Positions 45,831 through 54,356 of a stretch of 64,000 bases of DNA are shown one piece after another. Positions within the stretch are counted from its first letter, which is position 1. Each line of letters opens with the position of its first letter. A model generated the notes under the pieces. That model was not told the origin of the DNA. It worked only from the letters and a program-made list of their open reading frames with translations, and ran no database searches. This DNA is from Chitinophagales bacterium (GTDB taxonomy: Bacteria > Bacteroidota > Bacteroidia > Chitinophagales > Saprospiraceae): assembly GCA_013299105.1 (NCBI GenBank), contig JAAFJY010000029.1, positions 1-64,000 of the forward strand, in the 5' to 3' direction. Made by a program: the position numbers and the translations under genes.

Positions 45831-46697
45831 ATGACCCAAATCAATCTAACGATCACTTGCACCGATGGTGTCTCCCTTTCAGCGGTGCTGGTAGTGCCCG
45901 AACAGGCCAAAGCCGTGGTGCAAATCAATGGTGGCACGGGTTTTCGCAAGGAATATTACCTGAAATACGCACAATACCTGGCCACACACGGTTTTGTGAG
46001 CCTGGTGTACGACTACCGGGGCAATGCCAGCTCGGCACCCCAAGACCTGCGCAATTGTGCATTCAACTACCTGGAATACGGCCAAAAAGACATGGCGGCG
46101 GTTTTGGATTTCCTCGATGAACGCTTCCCACATTTGCCCAAGCTCATCCTCGGCCACAGCGTAGGCGGCCAAAAAGTGGGTTTTATGCCCAATTTGCAAA
46201 AAGTCAAGGGACTGGTAACTTTTGCTACTGGGGCGGGCTACTTGCCCAAAATGAAAGCCTGGCAAGGCTTGAAGTCCTACTATTTTTTCTACTTATTTGG
46301 CCCCTTGAGCATTGCCCGTTACGGTTATGTGGCCTCCAAACGCTTTGGCATAATGGAGGATTTGCCCCGTCAAGTTTTTCTTGATTGGCGCTTGTTTTGT
46401 TCCAAGCCGATGTATTTTTTTGACCCCAAAATTTATGGCATCAGTGTGCCCAAAGGCCAATACGACGAGTTGCCTTTCCCTGTAAAAGTATACTCGTGCA
46501 GCGATGACCAAATCTGCACCCCTGAGAACCAAGCTGCTTTTTGGAAAAATGTCCACAGCGACCAAGGCATCCAGTTTTCGGTCTTACGCCCAAATGACTG
46601 GGGCTTGCAAGAAATTGGCCACAACGGTGTTTTCCCCTCCCGTTTTCAGGAAACTTTGTGGCCGGAAGTGCGGAAAGCATTGGAAAACATGCTATAA
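45831..46697 (+). CDS. Alpha/beta hydrolase
   Basis: 288 residues, cytoplasmic. The nucleophile elbow is GHSVGG (residues about 108-113), the oxyanion/early strand part VVQINGGTGFRKEYY, and the late acid and histidine are likely in CSDDQICTPENQ (about 226-228) and EIGHNGVFPS (about 264). The family covers esterases and epoxide or serine aminopeptidase-like hydrolases; the substrate is unknown. It lies behind the TetR gene with a possible operator ahead of its ATG. Confidence 0.88.
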   Translation: MTQINLTITCTDGVSLSAVLVVPEQAKAVVQINGGTGFRKEYYLKYAQYLATHGFVSLVYDYRGNASSAPQDLRNCAFNYLEYGQKDMAAVLDFLDERFPHLPKLILGHSVGGQKVGFMPNLQKVKGLVTFATGAGYLPKMKAWQGLKSYYFFYLFGPLSIARYGYVASKRFGIMEDLPRQVFLDWRLFCSKPMYFFDPKIYGISVPKGQYDELPFPVKVYSCSDDQICTPENQAAFWKNVHSDQGIQFSVLRPNDWGLQEIGHNGVFPSRFQETLWPEVRKALENML

Positions 46698-46765
46698 AAA
46701 CGCTCCTCTAAACTCCAACAAGACATGCTGAAATCCATTGGTTAAAGTGACCGATGGTCTTTGAG

Positions 46766-46796
46766 CGCCCCGCTGAATTAAGTGGGGCGTTTTTTT
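46766..46796 (+). terminator. Terminator after the alpha/beta hydrolase gene
   Basis: CGCCCCGCT / AGTGGGGCG stem (one G-T pair) with a six-base loop, followed by a run of seven T. It begins 69 bases beyond the hydrolase stop. Confidence 0.85.
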
Positions 46797-47361
46797 GAAA
46801 TGCAATTTTAAAGCCATTTCACCAATTCCGAGCCGTTCAATACTTCACAAGTCATATTTTTCCCCATTCATCAATTAAGCCGAAAACTTTGGAGTAAGGC
46901 GGTCTCAACAATCAAGCAGGGATTTTTTTTATCTGAACCACATTTTTTGTCTAAACCAGAATTTTCAGAATTGTAGAATTACAGAATTACTTGTGTGACG
47001 TTGACCAATTTTTTCCAAACTAGAATTTGAAAGAATTCCAAAATTGGCCCGCTTCGCGGTCACCAACGCTTCATGTTCATCATAAATTCACAAAACTCAC
47101 AGCTATTGAAAATTCTCCGAGGTTTTCAGAATTACGTGTAAAGTCTCGTATTTCGTATATTTCATGATCAATGGTTAAAATACTCAAAAGATGTGAGTCA
47201 TTTCAAAGACTACAAACTGGTAAACGTGAGCTTGAGCTACCTCAAATTTTCCAGTGAGCCCCCAAATCATATATCGTATTTAGTATGTCGTCTATCGTAT
47301 GTCAAAAGAAACATGTCCTACAACTCAAAACTAAGGTTATTTTTATCAAAAAAACGCGAAA
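46797..47361. repeat. Intergenic with reverse-sense dispersed repeat
   Basis: Bases 46886-47070 are a reverse-sense copy of the dispersed repeat (GGCGGTCTCAACAATCAAGC, ACCAGAATTTTCAGAATTG, ACTTGTGTGACGTTGACC, CCCGCTTCGCGGTC). The rest to 47361 is AT-rich leader with ATCGTATTTAGTATGTCGTC-type tracts, related to ACATACGATAGACGAAGTAC at about 52440. No gene. Confidence 0.6.
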
Positions 47362-48474
47362 ATGAGTAAAAGCAACATCCTAACCCTCTTCGCTACCATA
47401 ATGTACATAGGCGTTTCTGCCCAAAATCCGCTCAAAGTCGGCGTAGTCGGCCTCACCCATACCCACGTACACTGGATTTTGGGCCGCGCCAAGGCTGACG
47501 ACATCCAAATCGTAGGCATCGTAGAGCCCAATCGGACCCTGGCCGAGCGTTATGCCCAGCGCCACGGTTACAGCATGGACCTGGTGTTCAACACCATCGA
47601 AGAAATGGTGGCCAAGACCCAACCCGAAGCCGTCACCGCCTTCAACGCCATCAACGAGCACCTGGGCACCGTGGAATTTTGTGCCCCTCGCGGCATCCAT
47701 GTGATGGTCGAAAAACCACTGGCAGCAAGCTGGGAACAAGCCAAAAAAATGATCGACTTGGCCAAAAAACACAAGATTCACCTACTGACCAACTACGAAA
47801 CCACCTGGTACGGCAGCAACGAAAAAGCATTCGAGCTGATCAATGGCGAAAAGGCCATCGGTCGCTTGCAAAAAATGGTTTTCCACCACGGCCACCCTGG
47901 CCCAATCGAAATTGGTTGCAACCAGGAATTTCTGGATTTTTTGACCGATCCCATTCGCAACGGCGGCGGCGCACTGACCGACTTTGGTTGTTACGGGGCC
48001 AACCTGGCTACCTGGTTTTTACAGGGCCAAAAACCCATTTCGGTGTCTTGCATCACCCACCAAATGAAACCCGACAAGTACCCCAAAGTTGACGATGACG
48101 CCACGATCATGCTGAAATATGCCCACACCGAAGTGGTGATCCAAGCCTCCTGGAACTGGCCTTACAGCCGCAAAGACGCCGAGTTGTATGGCCAAAATGG
48201 CTTCATTGAATGCCTGAATGGCAACGACATGCTGATCGCTAAAAAATTGGAGGATCGCGGTACCGCATTCAAAGCCAGCAACCTGCCCAATGGCCGTCAC
48301 GATCCTTTCGCCTACTTTGCCGGGGTAATACGAGGCAAAATCAGCGTAAACCCCAACGACCTTTCGGCCCTGGAAAACAACGCCACCGTGATGATGATCC
48401 TCGAAGCCGCCAAGCACTCCGCAAAAACTGGCAAGACGGTGATCTGGGAGCGGTTTTATGGGAAAAAACTTTAA
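47362..48474 (+). CDS. Gfo/Idh/MocA-family oxidoreductase
   Basis: 370 residues with a possible signal peptide (ILTLFATIMYIGVSAQ), so it may act in the periplasm, which is common among Bacteroidota members. The Rossmann block is LKVGVVGLTHTHVHWILGRA, with VEKPLAASWEQA (about residues 114-125, containing the catalytic EKP lysine) and GGGALTDFGCYGANLATWFL as the substrate-side motif. The N-terminal THTH after GLT departs from the usual GxGxxG, as in some extracytoplasmic relatives. The substrate is likely a sugar derivative. A heptamer tract follows its stop directly. Confidence 0.88.
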   Translation: MSKSNILTLFATIMYIGVSAQNPLKVGVVGLTHTHVHWILGRAKADDIQIVGIVEPNRTLAERYAQRHGYSMDLVFNTIEEMVAKTQPEAVTAFNAINEHLGTVEFCAPRGIHVMVEKPLAASWEQAKKMIDLAKKHKIHLLTNYETTWYGSNEKAFELINGEKAIGRLQKMVFHHGHPGPIEIGCNQEFLDFLTDPIRNGGGALTDFGCYGANLATWFLQGQKPISVSCITHQMKPDKYPKVDDDATIMLKYAHTEVVIQASWNWPYSRKDAELYGQNGFIECLNGNDMLIAKKLEDRGTAFKASNLPNGRHDPFAYFAGVIRGKISVNPNDLSALENNATVMMILEAAKHSAKTGKTVIWERFYGKKL

Positions 48475-48561
48475 TAATGGTTAATGGTTAATGGTTAATT
48501 GTTAATGGTTAATTGTTAATGGTTAATTGTTAATGGTTAATTGTTAATGGTTAGTTGTTAG
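48475..48561. repeat. Heptamer/14-mer tandem tract
   Basis: About twelve copies of TTAATGG and TTAATTG alternate directly behind the oxidoreductase stop, as 14-base units TTAATGGTTAATTG; the last two have drifted to TTAGTTG. Such a tract can change length by slippage. Confidence 0.8.
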
Positions 48562-48634
48562 TGAAAACTTGCCCGAGGTTTTTGGTGAACCCTTGCAAAA
48601 TTTGGACATCCTGCTCCAGAGGAAAAAGCTGCGT

Positions 48635-49960
48635 TTGGTCAACGTCACGTTAGCAATACGTAAAATCCGTTTTATCCGTATTCATCCGTGTTCATCCAAA
48701 AGGCCGCACAGCGAGAAAAGTTGAAATGTTGAAATGTTGAAGGGTTGAAAAGAGAGGCCCCGATCGAAAGCCCCTGACCGCAAAGCGGGCTTATTCTGGA
48801 ATTCTTTCAAATTTTAAATTGGTCAACGTCAAGCAAGTAATTCTGTAATTCTACAATTCTGAAAATTCTGGTTCAGACCAAAAGACATCTCGCTTGGTAA
48901 ACGTCACGCTAGTAATCCATGAAAAATCCGTTTTATCCGTTTCATCCGTGTTCCTCCAAAAGGCCGCGCAGCGGAGACATGGGACGAGTGGACATAGGCA
49001 ACACAGTTGCCCAATAAATTCTGTAATTCTTTCAAATTCTGGTTTGGGAAAAATTGGTCAACGTCAAGCAAGTAATTCTGTAATTCTACAATTCTGAAAA
49101 TTCTGGTTCAGACCAAAAGACATCCCGCTTGGTCAACGTCACGCTAGCAATCTGTGAAAAATCCGTTTTATCTGTTTTATCCGTGTTCCTTCAAAGGCCG
49201 CACAGCGGCCACATGGGACGAGTGGACATAGGCAACACAGTTGCCCAATAAATTCTGTAATTCTTTCAAATTCTAGTTTGGAAAAAATTGGTCAACGTCA
49301 AGCAAGTAATTCTGTAATTCTACAATTCTGAAAATTCTGGTTCAGACCAAAAGACATCTCGCTTGGTAAACGTCACACTAGTAATCCGTGAAAAATCCGT
49401 TTTATCCGTTTCATCCGTGTTCCTCCAAAAGGCCGCACAGCGAGAAAAGTTGAAATGTTGAAATGGTTGAAGGGTTGAAAAGAGAGGCCCCGATCGAAAG
49501 CCCCTGACCGCAAAGCGGGCTTATTCTGGAATTCTTTCAAATTCTAGTTTGGAAAAAATTGGTCAACGTCAAGCAAGTAATTCTGTAATTCTACAATTCT
49601 GAAAATTCTGGTTCAGACCAAAAGACATCCCGCTTGGTCAACGTCACGCTAGCAATCCGTGAAAAATCCGTTTTATCCGTTTTATCCGTGTTCCTTCAAA
49701 GGCCGCACAGCGGCCACATGGGACGAGTGGACATAGGCAACACAGTTGCCCAATAAATTCTGTAATTCTTTCAAATTCTGGTTTGGGAAAAATTGGTCAA
49801 CGCCACGCAAGTAACTCTGTAATTCTACAATTCTGAAAATTCTGGTTCAGACCAAAAGACATCCCGCTTGGTCAACGTCACGCTAGCAATCCGTGAAAAA
49901 TCCGTTTTATCCGTTTCATCCGTGTTCCTCCAAAAGGCCGCACAGCGGCCCCCTTGCGGA
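48635..49960. repeat. Five-unit tandem array, two alternating unit types
   Basis: Unit starts (GGTCAACGTCAAGCAAGTAA) lie at 48821, 49056, 49290, 49561 and 49795, so the spacings are 235, 234, 271 and 234 bases. A partial unit precedes from about 48635. Each unit contains AATTCTGTAATTCTACAATT, GAAAATTCTGGTTCAGACC, CGTCACGCTAGTAATCC and TTTTATCCGTTTCATCCGTG. Units differ in a middle block after GGCCGCACAGCG: type A has a GTTGAAATG tract and GACCGCAAAGCGGGC, type B has GGACGAGTGGACATAGGC. The order by block is A, B, B, A, B. No coding frame spans it. No CRISPR, RT or transposase is nearby. Confidence 0.85.
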
Positions 49961-49990
49961 GCAAGCAAAAAAATAGATCAGTGGCTAAAC

Positions 49991-50521
49991 TCACCCGATT
50001 GTCCCCACATGCAAACCCCGAACCCCATTCTTCCGATCTTCAAAAAAATGCCGCAGAAAAAAATGCGTGGTCTGAAAAGCCAAGTCTTCCCAAGGAATTT
50101 CAGCCTCCGTAAAAAGCTTAACTTCCAGGCTCTCCTCCCCACCATCAAAATCAAAAGTGTCTAAATCAGCCAAGAAAAAAACATGCACTTGGCTGATCCT
50201 GGGTACACTCAGCATCGCGTGCAGATTGAGAATGCTGACCTGCGCCCCGGTTTCTTCAAAAGCCTCACGAGCCGCAGCGGCCTCTACACTTTCATCGTTT
50301 TCCATGTAGCCGCCAGGGATGGTCCAAAAACCAAGGCGCGGCTCAATGCCCCGTCGGCAAAGCAAGATTTTGTCTTCAAAAATGGGAATACAGCCCGCCA
50401 CCACCTTGGGATTCGCATAAAAAATAGTGTCGCAAGCGGGGCAATGGTGCCGTGCGTGCGTATCACCCTTGGGCACACTCCAAATCAGATCAGCGCTGCC
50501 GCAATTGCTACAGAACTTCAT
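49991..50521 (-). CDS. Nudix hydrolase with N-terminal zinc ribbon
   Basis: 176 residues. A zinc ribbon (CSNCG at 3-7 and CPAC at about 27-30) precedes the Nudix box GGYMENDESVEAAAAREAFE, ending EETG (about 70-94, consensus GX5EX7REUXEEXGU). This is the NudC-like ribbon plus Nudix layout used by NADH/ADP-ribose-type pyrophosphatases; the short form suggests a different nucleotide substrate. Its ATG overlaps the kdsB stop by four bases (50518-50521), so it is translated with KdsB, perhaps to clear a nucleotide by-product. Confidence 0.92.
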   Translation of the reverse strand: MKFCSNCGSADLIWSVPKGDTHARHHCPACDTIFYANPKVVAGCIPIFEDKILLCRRGIEPRLGFWTIPGGYMENDESVEAAAAREAFEETGAQVSILNLHAMLSVPRISQVHVFFLADLDTFDFDGGEESLEVKLFTEAEIPWEDLAFQTTHFFLRHFFEDRKNGVRGLHVGTIG

Positions 50522-51279
50522 ACCGCAGCGGTATTTTCAAGCTGAGTGAGGTAACGGCGGGCTTTTTCCAGGTCTTCAGGTGTATCGATGCCCACGATGG
50601 CATATGGGGTGTGGTTGACAAAGATCGAATATCCCGCTTCCAACCAGCGCAATTGTTCAAGTGATTCGGCGCTCTCCAGTTCGCCCATGTCCAGTTGGGT
50701 GATGTCGAGTAAGGTTTGCCTTTGAAAACCATACAAACCAATGTGCCGAAAATAAGGAGCATGTTCCAGCCATGTTTCTGCTGCTTGGTTGCGCAAGTAA
50801 GGGATCGGGCTGCGGCTGAAATAGAGGGCCAGGCGAGCGTGATTGAGCACTACTTTCACAATATTGGGGTTGAACAAGTCCTCCCAAGCCTTGACCGGGG
50901 TTGACAAAGTAGCGATTTGTGCTTTGTTTTCCCATAGGGGCCGGGCCACCGCTGCGATTTGTTCGGCTTCCAGAAAAGGCTCATCACCTTGAATATTGAT
51001 CACGTACTCGAAATCAGGGAAACGCCGGGCTGCTTCGGCACAGCGGTCGGTGCCGCTGGCGTGTTCAGGATCGGTCATGATCACCGTGGCCCCAAAGCTT
51101 TCAGCGTGGCTGGCAATTTTCGCATCGTCGGTGGCGATTACCACTTGATCCAAGGCCGGGGCTTCACAAGCAAGCTCATATACCCGTTGGATCATGGTTT
51201 TGCCCCCCAAGTCAACCAATGGTTTGCCCGGAAAACGAGAAGATGCGTATCGTGCGGGGATAATACCCAGAGTTTTCAT
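50518..51279 (-). CDS. kdsB: 3-deoxy-manno-octulosonate cytidylyltransferase
   Basis: 253 residues from the ATG at 51279, chosen because it begins the family N-terminus (MKTLGIIPARYASSRFPGKP); the frame extends 14 codons upstream without homology. The CTP-binding block follows, then LGGKTMIQRVYE, HASGTDRCAEAA, the metal site INIQGDEPF, and FVNHTPYAIVGIDTPEDLEK at the end. It activates KDO as CMP-KDO for lipopolysaccharide core assembly in the cytoplasm. Coupled to the Nudix gene by a four-base overlap. Confidence 0.97.
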   Translation of the reverse strand: MKTLGIIPARYASSRFPGKPLVDLGGKTMIQRVYELACEAPALDQVVIATDDAKIASHAESFGATVIMTDPEHASGTDRCAEAARRFPDFEYVINIQGDEPFLEAEQIAAVARPLWENKAQIATLSTPVKAWEDLFNPNIVKVVLNHARLALYFSRSPIPYLRNQAAETWLEHAPYFRHIGLYGFQRQTLLDITQLDMGELESAESLEQLRWLEAGYSIFVNHTPYAIVGIDTPEDLEKARRYLTQLENTAAV

Positions 51280-51347
51280 AAGTTTGTGATTAAACATGGT
51301 CTGCTGACCCAAAACTAACATTTACCCCAAAGTAAACCAAAAAAACA

Positions 51348-52337
51348 ATGTGGCGAATTTCACTACGAGCGCGTAAAGAAATAAGGTGGGCCAATTTTAG
51401 TTTAGCGAAAAGAGATAAACAAGAGACTGAAAGGAACTTGTGTTCTTTTTTTGCTAAACCTCAAAGAAGATTGGGTTACCTTATTTTAGCTCCAATACTA
51501 ACCCTAATCCCTTGCTTTCCATTGCATGCTACCGGCGACAGCACGCGCTACCTGACCCCACGCGACACAGTCTATCTGAGTATCAATGCTGGTGGTGAAA
51601 AAATCTTTGAGCACAAGTTGGTCAAAGGGCAAACGGTGTTTTCCCTGGCCAAGTTTTACGGGCTGAACCTAGACATGCTCAAGTACTACAACCCTGGCCT
51701 GAATGTGGACAATGTACCCTTGGGCAAAAAAATCAAGGTGCCGATCCCCAATCGCTCGATCATTCGTTACCGCCAAAAGGGTTTCAACCCGCGCCAATAC
51801 GCTCCGGTGTTTTACCGCGTAAAAGCAGGTGACAACCTCTATCGCCTGGGCAAGGTCTATTTTCGGATGCCTGAAGACACCATCAAAGCCCGCGCCAAAC
51901 TCAAAGACGGGGCCCTGCAACCCGGCCAATTGGTACACATCGGCTGGATCAGCCCTTTTCCCATCCAGGCTGAAGCACAAGCTGCGCGCCCACCCATGCC
52001 AACCACCATCAAAAAAGCCGCAGAACTGAAGGAGAAATTTGAAGCCTACGCCAAAAACAAAAAACTGACCCTGAACCGCAACCAGGGCATCGCTACCTGG
52101 CAAAAAGACATGCCCAATGGCCAAAACCACTACGCCCTGCACGACCAAGCACCCGCAGGTTCGGTGATTGAAATTTACAACCCGGTGACCCGTCGCACGG
52201 TGTATGCCAGGGTTTTGGGCAAAATTCCCGGTGCTTCTTACACCAACAACATGGCCGTGATGCTCTCGCAGCCCACTGCTAAGTTGTTGGGAGCCAAAGA
52301 CCCCAAGTTTTTTGTGAAGATTAAGTTTTATAAGTAG
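51348..52337 (+). CDS. LysM-domain wall protein with C-terminal DPBB-like domain
   Basis: 329 residues from the ATG at 51348. Residues about 6-50 are read through palindromic repeat P (51364-51497), so the true start may be the TTG at 51471, which gives a clean signal peptide (GYLILAPILTLIPCFPLHAT). LysM 1 is at about residues 89-135 (HKLVKGQTVFSLAKFYGLNL), LysM 2 at about 153-200 (YRVKAGDNLYRLGKVYFRMP). The last 95 residues (GIATWQKDMPNGQNHYALHD, then VIEIYNPVTRRTVYARVLGK) resemble a double-psi beta-barrel of the RlpA type. It should bind peptidoglycan in the periplasm. It is divergent from kdsB. Confidence 0.85.
   Translation: MWRISLRARKEIRWANFSLAKRDKQETERNLCSFFAKPQRRLGYLILAPILTLIPCFPLHATGDSTRYLTPRDTVYLSINAGGEKIFEHKLVKGQTVFSLAKFYGLNLDMLKYYNPGLNVDNVPLGKKIKVPIPNRSIIRYRQKGFNPRQYAPVFYRVKAGDNLYRLGKVYFRMPEDTIKARAKLKDGALQPGQLVHIGWISPFPIQAEAQAARPPMPTTIKKAAELKEKFEAYAKNKKLTLNRNQGIATWQKDMPNGQNHYALHDQAPAGSVIEIYNPVTRRTVYARVLGKIPGASYTNNMAVMLSQPTAKLLGAKDPKFFVKIKFYK
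51364..51497. repeat. Palindromic repeat P, copy 2, inside a coding start
   Basis: The block order of the copy at 23709-23834 is kept: GCGTAAAGAAATAAGGTGG, then GTTTAGCGAAAAGAGATAAAC, CTTGTGTTCTTTTTTTGC, and CTTATTTTAGCTCCAATACT. It overlaps the first 50 codons of the LysM gene, and the hydrophobic signal sequence begins within its right end. Confidence 0.7.
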
Positions 52338-52658
52338 TTGAAATGTTGAAGGGTTGAAATGTTGAAAAGAGGGGGCTCTGTTTGAGCATTGGTTGCTTAA
52401 GTTTGGGATTCGTTTTTACGGGTTGGATTTTTTATTTTTTTACATACGATAGACGAAGTACGACATATGATTTGAGGGGCTCGCTGGCAAGATTTGTCGG
52501 GGAAGCAAGATTTCGTTTTTACGGATTGGATTTTGAAGGTGGAAAGGCGATGATTTCACCAAAAACCCTGCTCCGTATGGGCGTAACGTTGGTAGTCAAA
52601 GTCTTGCTGGCATCCTGCACATCAAAAAAATCATACAAATCACAGTTCATACAAAATA
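52338..52658. other. Intergenic, GTTGAAATG tract behind the LysM gene
   Basis: GTTGAAATGTTGAAGGGTTG follows the LysM stop immediately (about 52337-52368). Bases 52440-52530 carry ACATACGATAGACGAAGTAC and GGGGCTCGCTGGCAAGAT, the latter phrase also in element copy 4. No gene is supported. Confidence 0.5.
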
Positions 52659-52962
52659 ACTAGTGCATTGAGAACGAAATAATAAACCATTATCGCTAGT
52701 CCCACGTCTCCTGACGGGGACTGTCCTGATGCGCGTCTCCTGACGCATTGGCGAGCTAGAATCGTGCATTAGCGCACTATAAATGGGCGCTTATTTCGTT
52801 CCTGGATTACTAGTGCATTGAGAACGAAATAATAAACCATTACGCTAGTCCCACGTCTCCTGACGGGGACTGCCCTGATGCGCGTCTCATGACGCATTGG
52901 CGAGTTGCAATCATGCATTAACGCACTTTAAATAGGCGCTTATTTAGTTCCTGGCCCACTAG
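52659..52962. repeat. Two tandem 150-bp folded units
   Basis: Unit 1 (52659-52808) and unit 2 (52809-52962) begin ACTAGTGCATTGAGAACG and are nearly identical. Each folds: GAACGAAATAA near the start pairs with TTATTTCGTTC near the end, GTCCCACGTCTCCTGACG forms a hairpin with GGGGAC, and ATGCGCGTCTCCTGACGCAT forms another. The pair lies between the LysM gene and the leuB stop (52964), convergent genes, where it could act as a terminator. Unit 2 ends against the leuB stop. Confidence 0.75.
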
Positions 52963-52963
52963 A

Positions 52964-54073
52964 TCAAATAATAATCCCCGCCCGTTTCCCCATCTCCTCA
53001 GCACTCAAATTGAACTCCTCACTTTCCTCGATCAAATAAGCGATGGTATCACCCATTTGCGAGCAAGAATAGACGGTGTCCAAGCCCAATTCAGCGGTGC
53101 CAATGCCTTTTTCGAGGGTTTTTTGCACCATTTCGCGGATCGCAAAGGCTTCTTCGTAGGCTTTGAAATGGTCCATCATCATGGCCACCGAGAGGATGGC
53201 ACCGATGGGATTGGCCACGTCGGCCCCGGCAGCGCGGGGGAAAGAACCGTGGATGGGCTCGTACAAAGGCGCTTTTTCACCCAGTGAAGCAGAAGGCATC
53301 AGGCCAATCGAGCCAGTCAGGCCGCCGCCCAGGTCGGACAGGATGTCGCCGAAGAGGTTTTCGGTCAAAATCACGTCGAATTGTGCGGGGTCCGACACCA
53401 TTTGCATGGCTGCGGTGTCCACGTACATGCACTCGAACTTGACCGTAGGGAAACCCTGGGCCACGCGGGTACATACCTCGCGCCAGAGGCGGGAAGTCTC
53501 CATGATATTGGCCTTATCGACTAGGGTCAGGCGTTTTTTGCGCTTGCTGGCCTGGTAAAATGCTACTTGGGCCAGGCGTTCGATTTCTTTTTCGGAATAA
53601 CGGATCACATCAAACGCGCCTTCGGCATCACGGCCATGCTCACCATAATATACCCCACTGGCCAACTCACGAAAAATCAGGAAATTGACGTTTTTGGCTT
53701 TTTCGCGCTTCAAAGGCGAGAGGTGCAACAACTTAGGGATACCCGTCACTGGGCGGATGTTGGCATAGAGGCCCAGGTGGCGGCGCAATTGCAGCAAGCC
53801 CTGCTCAGGACGCAGGTGTACAGGCGCATTGACCCCATATGCAGGGTCGCCTACCGCGCCGAACAATACTGCATCGGCTTTCAAACAAGTATCTAAGGTG
53901 GAATATGGCAAAGGCGTTTCGTGCTTGCGGATGGCCACCGCACCAATGTCGCCGTAAGTCAATTCAAAATCGTGGTGGAATCGACGTCCAACGGCTTCTA
54001 AAACCTTGACGGCTTGGTCGATGACTTCAGGGCCGACGCCGTCGCCTGGAAGAATGGCAATTGATTTTTTCAT
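52964..54073 (-). CDS. leuB: 3-isopropylmalate dehydrogenase
   Basis: 369 residues from the ATG at 54073, the start of the family N-terminus (MKKSIAILPGDGVGPEVIDQ). Further markers are LRPEQGLLQLRRHLGLYANI (substrate loop), RELASGVYYGEHGRD, DKANIMETSRLWREV, the metal aspartates in DVILTENLFGDILSDLGGGL and SASLGEKAPLYEPIHGSFPR near the NAD site. It oxidises and decarboxylates 3-isopropylmalate with NAD+ in leucine synthesis. leuA lies upstream on the same strand with a hairpin between, so they may be separate transcripts. Confidence 0.97.
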   Translation of the reverse strand: MKKSIAILPGDGVGPEVIDQAVKVLEAVGRRFHHDFELTYGDIGAVAIRKHETPLPYSTLDTCLKADAVLFGAVGDPAYGVNAPVHLRPEQGLLQLRRHLGLYANIRPVTGIPKLLHLSPLKREKAKNVNFLIFRELASGVYYGEHGRDAEGAFDVIRYSEKEIERLAQVAFYQASKRKKRLTLVDKANIMETSRLWREVCTRVAQGFPTVKFECMYVDTAAMQMVSDPAQFDVILTENLFGDILSDLGGGLTGSIGLMPSASLGEKAPLYEPIHGSFPRAAGADVANPIGAILSVAMMMDHFKAYEEAFAIREMVQKTLEKGIGTAELGLDTVYSCSQMGDTIAYLIEESEEFNLSAEEMGKRAGIII

Positions 54074-54240
54074 GGAATTATAGACTTGGCTTTGGGGTGG
54101 GTTTGAAAAAGGACTGATCGTTACTATTGTTTTCTTCAAGAACGGAAGCCAGGTATTTTTCGTTTGTCCAAAGGCTAGGAAAAGCGAATTTTAACAAGCT
54201 TCTACATTCCCGTACAAAAAATTAGACCACAAAAAATACG

Positions 54241-54278
54241 AAAAGTTCTGAAACACGACAAGCATTTCAGAACCTTTT
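54241..54278 (-). terminator. Hairpin between leuA and leuB
   Basis: AAAAGTTCTGAAA / TTTCAGAACCTTTT stem with an 11-base loop (one bulged C). On the minus strand it is followed by CGTATTTTTTG. It lies about 80 bases beyond the leuA stop. Attenuation or partial termination ahead of leuB is possible. Confidence 0.65.
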
Positions 54279-54356
54279 GCTGTTTTTTTCCAATAAAATG
54301 ACCAGTCTATTACTTTTTAGCCAAATTTTTGGGTGTTTTCGTACCAAAAAGCAGAA

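Noticed and set aside
48821-49960. CRISPR array
   Set aside because: The units are about 235-271 bases and nearly identical throughout, without short unique spacers; no cas gene lies nearby.
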